DNA from: Portunus trituberculatus
Lineage: Eukaryota; Arthropoda; Malacostraca; Decapoda; Portunidae
Length of the DNA: 64,000 bases
Direction: 5' to 3'
NCBI RefSeq assembly: GCF_017591435.1
Contig: NC_059301.1
Span: forward strand, 4,519,640-4,583,639
This document shows positions 56,882 to 64,000 of the stretch, one piece after another (positions within the stretch are counted from its first letter, which is position 1; the number at the start of each line of letters is the position of its first letter). Below the pieces are notes generated by a model. The model worked only from the letters and a program-made list of their open reading frames with translations. It did not search any database and was not told where the DNA came from. The translations under genes were made by a program, and so were the position numbers.

Positions 56882-57661
56882 GTGAGCAAGTAGTTAATGT
56901 GTTGCTTGGAGATTTTTCTTTTAAAACACTTATTCTTTAATTTTTGATGGGTTTATTTTTTATTGTGTCCAGTGGGACTTTTTTTGCCCTTGGCTGGTTC
57001 CCCTCATACTTTATAAGAATTATTGTATTAAAGTCATTTAATGTACAAGATAATCTTAAATTTTTTATCAAATCACTAAAAAGAATGTATGCTTACTCAT
57101 TGTGAGACAATTGCGGGTAAATTATGTAGTGTATTTGGTCTGCTTTGAACCTCAATTGATGCAAAACAAGTTTTGGCTTGTTAGCCTCCATATTGTATGA
57201 ATTATGGGTGGTAGAGGCTAGGAATTAGAGGCAAGTACAGTCAAAGCGGAAAAGGCTTTGACGACTGCACAAGCATTTGCCTCTTCCCTACCTTCCCACA
57301 AAATGGTTCACAAAAATATAGCCAACATCAAAGCAGTGATGGAACACTCACCAACATCTCTAGTTACTTATTTGACAATAAACTAGTCTTCTTGATTGTG
57401 TTAAGATGAGTTTGAATTGAGTCGCCCAGGTGTTGAAGTGTGGAGGTGGGAATCCTATCCCAGGCAGCGTGCCAACTGTATCTCTAATTTTTGTACTATA
57501 GAAGTGTCTCTTTCCTTCCGCTTCCGCTTCATGATAGCCAAGAAGTTGTCGATAGGGTTGAGGTCTGGGCTGTTACTTGGCCACTTGGAAATATATTCAA
57601 TCTCATTAATTTTCAGCCAGTTTTTTTTACTGAATTTGCTCTGTGTGCTTTTTTACGGTAA

Positions 57662-57961
57662 GGCCTATAGCGCCTATAGGCACACTTGAAGAGTGTATGG
57701 GAAGCGCTGTTCAGCTTCCACCCATTGGTGGCGCAGGCAATTTTATTTATAGTGGTACCCATATTAGGGCCCATATCACCGCCCAAGTTCATCTTGAGTG
57801 TAACCACCTAGAACCTGGGTATCATGATGATATGTAGGTAACTTTAAACCACTCGACAAATGGCAAAGTGTTTTAAGGCTGTACGTGGTGGGATTCGAAC
57901 CTACGCATGGACGTCTGCCCGATCCCATGCTCACCACCTTATCCACTATGCCACCACCTCC
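57662..57961 (-). mobile_element. SINE-2 inserted in the Tc1/mariner transposase
   Basis: It is a second copy of the element at 45017-45322, about 80 percent similar by eye. On minus the head reads GGTGGTGGCATAGTGGATAA and GTAGGTTCGAATCCCACC (intact B box). It ends CTATAGGCC with a short A-rich tail. Transposase codons resume on either side. Confidence 0.82.
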
Positions 57962-58182
57962 CTGGAGCCCCGTCGTGCTGGAGAATCTCTGCACCACTCT
58001 TTGCAAAACACTCCCCCAAATGTTTCTCTAAGATGTTGAGATAAACTTGCTGGTTTACCATCAGATTCAGTGGAAGCACCCTTACTCACATATCCAAAAG
58101 CAGCCCATACCATAAGTGATGCAGGGTGTTTTACCATAAGGGCACAGTACTTAGGATCATTCATATGAACACCCTGCCTCAC

Positions 58183-58695
58183 CTACATTCTCTTTCCCTT
58201 CGTGCAACTGACAACAAAGAGTGATTCATCAGTCCAGAAGACACTATGCCATTTTTCTAAAGGCCACTTCAAGTATTTAGAAGCAAGTGCCTTTCGAGCT
58301 TTCTTTTGTTGTTCATTTAAAGCAGGTTTGTGATGAGCGGCTACTTTCTTGTATTTGAGGCAGAAATGCAGTGCGTCAGACACTGTTCTAACGGCAACAT
58401 TGCCAAGTATCTGAGGATTTCCCTCCTTCAGTTTCCTTGTCATAAGAGTGGGAGTGACATATACGCTCCGCTTCAGCACTCTGAGCAAAGTTTCACTTAT
58501 TTTCAAGGGTCTCCCAATACTTTTAGCCGGGGTAGGAACACAAGCACCGCCAGACGCTTTGAATTTTGCAGCTAAGTGGCGAACACTTCTCTCACTCACA
58601 CCAGTTTCATTTACTATTTCTTTGGTTTGAAGGCCTAATTCATGACACTGGACCACCCTCACCCTTGCGTCACGATCAAGAGGCTTCCCACTCAT
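58183..58695 (-). pseudogene. Tc1/mariner transposase, N-terminal 170 codons open
   Basis: This is the longest intact part of the transposase. MSGKPLDRDARVRVVQCHEL starts it, followed by a paired-like HTH (TKEIVNETGVSERSVRHLA), SIGRPLKISETLLRVLKRSV, a second HTH-like region (TLMTRKLKEGNPQ), and KWHSVFWTDESLFVV with the first catalytic aspartate. It ends at a frameshift near KGKRM; the remainder continues in other frames to about 57500. The protein would bind the TIRs and cut the element out. Confidence 0.8.
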
Positions 58696-59540
58696 GGCGT
58701 ATGGATGTCAGGCACAATTGTTCAGGGAAAACACCAACAAATTTTAGGAGCATGGGACAGCGGCCACTCTTAAACAATAACGTACCAAATGATACTGAGA
58801 CATGATTTATGTCATCTTTAGTCACTGAGTGATGGGTGACAGCTAAAGTAAAGTTGCTATGTAGCCAATTTTACCCGGGGCATTTTTCCCTTTACGGCCA
58901 AGTGCATACTGTCTAATAAGGAAAAAAGGTGCATCAGCGATTAACCCAGCCAGCCTTTTCTGCTTTGACTGTATAGTTGAATGCTGCACTTGTTTAGTAT
59001 CTTAAAATCCAAAGCATTTTGATATCTATAATATAAATTTTTATTTAATTGTCAACAGTTATGATAATAGAAAGTGAAACTGAGAAAAGACTGTTAAATG
59101 AAGGAGGAATGCCTGCAGAACAAGGAAAGAATGGTTGCTTGTGATAGGAGTAGATTGAGAACAGTATATATGTTATGACAATATGAACAGTTGTGGGTGC
59201 ATTAATGTAACTGATATGTATGTGCAACTTATCATCATGCCAGATTGGTCAGTGTGGATCGAGTTTCTTCCTCCAGTCCAGCTACTCAAACATTTTTATT
59301 TAGTCTTTAGAAGTATTTATGTATGTGTGGGAGGGAGTTACTCATATTTCTCATTTACCATATTGTTTGGGGAAGTCAACATGGTATATAGATAGATAAC
59401 TATGCTTCACCAACATGCAAATAGCAGTAACCACTTGTTTATAAGTCAGTTCAGTATACAGATGATTAACTTGGTTTTGAATCAATCACTATAAAGCTAT
59501 AGAATACTTGTGTTCAGTAGTATTTTCATCACCATTTCAG

Positions 59541-59735
59541 GGCTACAAGGATGCAGATTACTGGCTGCGGCGCTTTGAGGCTGAGCCACTGGGAGAAACT
59601 ACCAGCAAGCAGTTTCAGCTTCAGTTTGAACGGCTGGTCATTCTGGACTACATCATTAGGAACACTGACCGTGGGAATGACAATTGGTTAATTAAGTATG
59701 AGAAGCCAGAGTTGGCTGAAGAAGGGGAAGGGGAG
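59541..59735 (+). CDS. PI4K2: PI4K2 exon with the catalytic RGNDN motif
   Basis: It reads GYKDADYWLRRFEAEPLG, ETTSKQFQLQFERLVILDY, IIRNTDRGNDNWLIKYEK, PELAEEGEGE. TDRGNDNW is the catalytic loop; its aspartate codon is 59667-59669. The acceptor CATTTCAG precedes 59541, and the donor GAG|GTGAGG follows 59735. 195 nt, phase 0. The acidic tail of the exon (EEGEGE) is at the variable insert position of type II PI4Ks. Confidence 0.95.
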
Positions 59736-60413
59736 GTGAGGCCTTAGTATAGAGTGCTAGTTAGTTTTCAAGATTTTGTCATAAGGTACCCAATATTATA
59801 TTTGGTGATTTGTTTGATATTTCTTATCCAGTATATCTCATGATGTAAATGACTTCATAACTGGTGGCAATGCAGCCTTCAGTGGAACCTTAAGATCATG
59901 TTTGATACACTCTTTTTTGTACAGTATGGCTTCATTTTACATGGCATCATGAAGTGCAGTCTTTAAAAAAAATTTATTTCTAGTTTTTCTTATGGAAAGA
60001 AATTTTAGCAAGTTAGATACTATGAATAGCCATGGTTTTCATGAGAAATAAGATTAAGAAAGTGGGTTAATCAAGATTTATTTTATTTATTTTTCATCCA
60101 CATTATAGTCCATTTTGACACTAATTCTGCTGTTTATTTACACATCATGCTACTGTATACCTGAAAAAAAATGTGTGCAACCTTTGTCTTCCAAAAAAAA
60201 AAAAAAAATTGGGGGGGTCTGTCAGTTTTTCTTTGATTTTCCGTCACTTATGAGCTTCATATATTAATTCAATGATATTTATTTCTTCTTCTATAAAGTT
60301 AGCATTATTTTAACTTATAGTTATTTGGTAATCATCTGTTTTCTAGATTACCTCTTTTTCTGAGAATATCTGTCATCAGAAATCAGGCTTCGACCACAAT
60401 GGATAATAGCATG

Positions 60414-60416
<3 letters not shown>

Positions 60417-60491
<75 letters not shown>
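60417..60491 (+). repeat. (AT)n microsatellite in PI4K2 intron
   Basis: About 37 AT units, 75 bp before the next exon. Confidence 0.97.
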
Positions 60492-60494
<3 letters not shown>

Positions 60495-60566
60495 GAAATA
60501 GAATTCCACCAGACCAGTGTAGTTCAGAATTCTTTTCATACATTCTTCTTTGGTTTGTTTCTGCAG

Positions 60567-60794
60567 GATTGGTCAATGGTAAAGCCTCCTGAGGTGAGAG
60601 TGGCAGCTATAGACAATGGTTTGGCCTTTCCCTTCAAACACCCAGACTCATGGCGTGCCTACCCTTACCACTGGGCTTGGCTTCCTTGGGCCAAGATTCC
60701 CTTTAGCACTGAAACAAGGGAACTGGTGCTGCCTCCTTTGTCAGATATGAACTTTGTCCAAGAACTCTGTGATGACATGTATAATTTGTTCCAG
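60567..60794 (+). CDS. PI4K2: PI4K2 exon with the metal-binding DNG motif
   Basis: It reads DWSMVKPPEVRVAAIDNGLA, FPFKHPDSWRAYPYHWAWLP, WAKIPFSTETRELVLPPLSD, MNFVQELCDDMYNLFQ. AIDNG corresponds to the DFG-like magnesium-binding site (GAC at 60612-60614), and HPDSWRAYPY and WAWLPxAKxPF are family blocks. The acceptor TTTCTGCAG precedes 60567 and the donor CAG|GTCAGA follows 60794. 228 nt, phase 0. Confidence 0.95.
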
Positions 60795-60895
60795 GTCAGA
60801 CTTCCTTTTGCTTATGTAAATTTTGTTAAATTTGACTTTGTACCAAAAAATTATGGGAGAATCATTTTAACAAATTATATTTCTTTACTGTACAG

Positions 60896-61035
60896 ACTGA
60901 CAAGGGATTTGATCGTCACATCTTTGAACGTCAGATGTCCGTCATGCGAGGACAGGTCCTAAATTTGACCCAGGCCCTACGGGATGGCAAGAGCCCTGTG
61001 CAGCTGGTCCAGATGCCTGCAGTCATCGTTGAAAG
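60896..61035 (+). CDS. PI4K2: PI4K2 exon, C-lobe
   Basis: It reads TDKGFDRHIFERQMSVMRGQ, VLNLTQALRDGKSPVQLVQM, PAVIVE plus AG of a split codon. The acceptor TACTGTACAG precedes 60896 and the donor GAAAG|GTGGGA follows 61035. If the intron is not removed, the frame stays open for 15 more codons (WEEMAAHADAQQGH then TAA). Confidence 0.93.
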
Positions 61036-61244
61036 GTGGGAGGAAATGGCTGCCCATGCAGATGCGCAGCAAGGACATTAACTGAGGAAAATTTGATAAT
61101 CATCTTTTGATATTACAAGAATATTGATTAATGTTTCAAGAAAGGAACTTGCTTCTCAGTCAAGCCACCCGAAGCTTTATTGTATAAGGTTGTATTCTGT
61201 ACTCTTAGTGAACATGCATTGTGTATTTCACATTTTGTTTGCAG

Positions 61245-61344
61245 GTCTAAAGGTCGAGTGGGCACCACAGCTCGCTTCAGGTCCTTCAGTGACACTTTTA
61301 CACAGTCATTCCAAGAGAAGAGTCCATTCTTTTCATGGTGCTGA
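61245..61344 (+). CDS. PI4K2: PI4K2 last coding exon
   Basis: Joined to the previous exon it reads RSKGRVGTTARFRSFSDTFT, QSFQEKSPFFSWC, stop TGA at 61342-61344. The end TQSFQxxxPFFSW is the conserved C-terminus of type II PI4Ks. The acceptor TTTGTTTGCAG precedes 61245. Confidence 0.93.
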
Positions 61345-62215
61345 GGTCAGAACAGCTGTCATTTTTTTTATATTGGAATTAATTTCAACATGACTATTAT
61401 GTGAACTTTTGGGATAGTGTGTAATGTTGGATAGAGTTTGATTTTTATATGGTAAGAATTTTACTTGTAGGAAGTGCATTGAGATTTCAAGTATATCAAG
61501 GAACTCATATTATATACTCTTTTTTTTTTTTCTTGTTTGTTTAGGGTTGCCAGCCTTATACGAAAAGTGATGTAAAAGAAAATATTAAATTTCATTTGTA
61601 AATCTAATTTGGATTTTTGGTAAGTTATGGATAAGCATGATCATTCATTGAGTTAAAAGTGAAGTGAACTGCTCCTATCAGCATTATGTCAGGTAAGTTT
61701 TGAAATGAATAAGTTCTATTGAAAATTAACATAACCAACATACCAATGAATATCTGACTTTGTAAATGACCACCCACATTAGTTCTAAAAGTTAATGTGA
61801 TTTGGCATTATAGAGATCAAAAACAAGTTTGGTATGAATGTTTTATCACTGTTATTATCTTAACACCAGTCTTCACATTTGCATAATTTTATTGTGTTAC
61901 CATCATCTTAATACACGTATGAACAACTTGAGTAGTGTGATGTAGGTGGGGATGTAATTCACTCACATTGAGTCATTACTTCATTGACATTGTGTACATA
62001 CCACTTTCAGGTCTTTGCAATGATGGTCCCCAGTGTATGTGTTATTGTAGGTTCCTTATCCAGTTGTTTTACTTCTGTACACTGTCGACTTATTATCATT
62101 ACTGTTAAAAATCAGTGATTGATGAGACATGTTTATGGTCAGTACTGAGCTGGCAATCGTGGTTCAACCCTCCATAATGCACTGTGATAACTTAATAAAC
62201 CAACTTCATCTCTGT
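61345..62215 (+). other. Probable PI4K2 3' untranslated region
   Basis: After the stop codon there is AT-rich non-coding sequence up to the AATAAA at 62194-62199. No other gene is seen. Confidence 0.55.
62194..62199 (+). terminator. Candidate polyadenylation signal of PI4K2
   Basis: AATAAA in CTTAATAAACCAACTTC, followed within 30 bp by TG-rich TCTGTGGTATATTC. It would give a 3' untranslated region of about 0.86 kb. Other AATAAA-like hexamers exist, so this is the best rather than the only candidate. Confidence 0.45.
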
Positions 62216-62818
62216 GGTATATTCTTATTGACTTTATTTATTCACTTTTGAGGTTGAGGCTCTGTATTGCAGAAATTCAGTCAGTAATGTTTGACCAAAT
62301 ATTAAGCATAGGTGTACAGTTCACACTATATTTTTCAAGTTTAGGGACACAATTACAGCATAGGTTATGGTGTGTTTGAGGTTCAGGTATGGTTGCTCAG
62401 CCTGAAAGAACGTAAGTGCAAACTTTTTATAAGTAACATTTACCTTTATTTTCTTCTTTTCCAACAGAACCATTTCATTGTAGGTTAGTACAGAACATTG
62501 AATTTCTATGGACAGTGTAACTTTTTAATAATGAGGTTGAAATTTAAAATTTTCTTATTAATCTCGTGCGGTTCTTTGGGGAATATGGACAGTTATATGC
62601 TTAGACATTGTTTTGATAAAACTTGGAGTTCTTTTGTATTTACTTGTGTTTGCATATCACAGCAGTATTTAGAATGGTCTAGATGTAAAAAGATCTGTAC
62701 AGTAATGGGATTTTTTGCACCTGAAAGTTTCAGTTGCTTTTCATCTTTAACATGATTAGTCACCAAAGTCTGCTGTCATAAACAGCCTGTTGAAAGAACT
62801 TGTAAACAAAACAAAAAA

Positions 62819-62977
<159 letters not shown>

Positions 62978-63025
62978 GTGTGTGTGTGTGCGCTTGTGCA
63001 AATCTGAGGACTGTTCTTGCATTTC

Positions 63026-63151
<126 letters not shown>

Positions 63152-64000
63152 TGCAAATGAAAAGAGTACTGAGAATTGTGTTATGGAGGAGCCCAGTAGT
63201 ATTGCCATGCTTCTGAAAAGACTCACCTAGTGTTTAATGATTGTTCCTTTGCTTAGAAAAGGATTTTGGCATTTTTCTAGGGAGAAGACATGTAAAAACT
63301 CACTGCATAGTTATTTGACATTGTTCCCTGAGTGCTTTGTATGACCGTGGGTCTTCTAAGTCACCAACATCCAAGCATGGGAGAAAGTAATATGTACTTT
63401 TATTCATGGGTAAAATTTTGTGTAAGCTATATATATGCATTTGAGAATAACTGAGCTGAGTTTTACCATAATGAAATTGTGACAGCAAGATAATGATGTT
63501 AGTTTTGAATACGAGTGATGAAATGTGATGATTTTGTTATTGACGAATACAAAACTCCATTTTACTACTAATAGATGATACTTATAAATTTATGATGAAA
63601 ACAGTTCAGATAGATGTGGTAGTACTCACAATATTTCAGATTAGAGATCATAAGAGTCAAGTGCACACTATAAGTTTGGGTTGAAAGGCTTCTCATCTAA
63701 TATTTGTTTAACAAACTGATTGTTAATCAAATAATTCTCTGTAACAGCCACATTTTTTTTTTTTTACAATGAAACTTCATTGTAGAAAACAAAAAAAATA
63801 AGATTGTGGAAGTAGATTTTTTCATGCGAGGGCATTTTTTTATTGCAAGGCAAGTTTTTTTTCACTAAAACCAGTATAGTGCAATAATCATTGACAGTAC
63901 AGTATTTCAGGTCAGTTGGCAGTGCTGGCTAAAAGTCACAGTAACGACACAGAAGCATTCACAACATTACAGGACCAATGTTGGTTTAAGATATATTGAA

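Larger units (their letters stand above)
57238..58971 (-). mobile_element. Tc1/mariner-type transposon, split by SINE-2
   Basis: Ends: CAGTCAAAGCGGAAAAGGCT on the left and inverted CAGTCAAAGCAGAAAAGGCT on the right, flanked by TA at 57236-57237 and 58972-58973. The transposase lies on minus strand from 58695: MSGKPLDRDARVRVVQCHEL, helix-turn-helix (KEIVNETGVSERSVRHLAAK), FWTDES (first D) at about 58230, VWAAFGYVSKG (about 58090), LQHDGAP, then after the SINE-2 insertion ISKWPSNSPDLNPIDNF (57590-57540), where the third acidic residue is D. Frameshifts and the insertion break it. It sits in a PI4K2 intron. Confidence 0.85.

Overview
The window is animal nuclear DNA, most likely from an arthropod and probably a decapod crustacean. 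The case rests on interrupted genes with GT-AG introns, very dense AC/AG/AT microsatellites, TTAGG-type motifs, tRNA-derived SINEs and several non-LTR retrotransposon (LINE) families. The species assignment is inference. Position 24848-25347 is a run of 500 N, an assembly gap of conventional size.

Only two host genes are supported. On the minus strand, three consecutive coding exons (15585-14759, 14525-14362, 10240-10089) encode the first two thirds of a 4-hydroxyphenylpyruvate dioxygenase-like protein (HPDL). Its last coding exon or exons are not visible. On the plus strand, seven exons between 45420 and 61344 encode the whole kinase core and C-terminus of a type II phosphatidylinositol 4-kinase (PI4K2). 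Its N-terminal exon is not recognised. All splice sites and phases of both models agree. The genes have unrelated functions and lie tail-away from each other across about 30 kb of repeats.

Most of the rest is transposon debris, in layers. 1-2660: a LINE-A tail, then an antisense LINE-B split by a CR1-like LINE that keeps a 306-codon open frame. 2560-5720: LINE-A, antisense. 5800-9910: a nearly full-length antisense LINE-B with a coiled-coil ORF1, endonuclease and reverse transcriptase. 10500-13330: HPDL intron with an inverted ORF pair, a 965-bp terminal-inverted-repeat element and a LINE-B piece. 21966-23123: a head-to-tail array of four tRNA-Val-derived SINEs (SINE-V). 23830-25870: decayed LINE-A and SINE-V around the gap. 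26900-31000: microsatellites. 31915-36539: a MULE-like fragment, a TIGD-like Tigger element and a pogo element. 37068-37674: a large palindrome. 39277-40588: a TTAA-flanked element. 40593-44706 and 50940-55211: chains of LINE-B and SINE-V joined through (AC)n. 45773-47170 and 57238-58971: Tc1/mariner elements inside PI4K2 introns. 47491-50884: a nest of Tigger elements, partly folded back.

The most interesting pattern is that LINE-B and SINE-V copies repeatedly start directly after an (AC)n tract and end in a short A-rich tail running into another (AC)n tract, in one orientation and often in the order LINE-B, (AC)n, SINE-V. This suggests retroelements that use (AC)n microsatellites as targets, or that seed them, so that elements become concatenated. 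Family names LINE-A, LINE-B, SINE-V and SINE-2 are local labels used here only.
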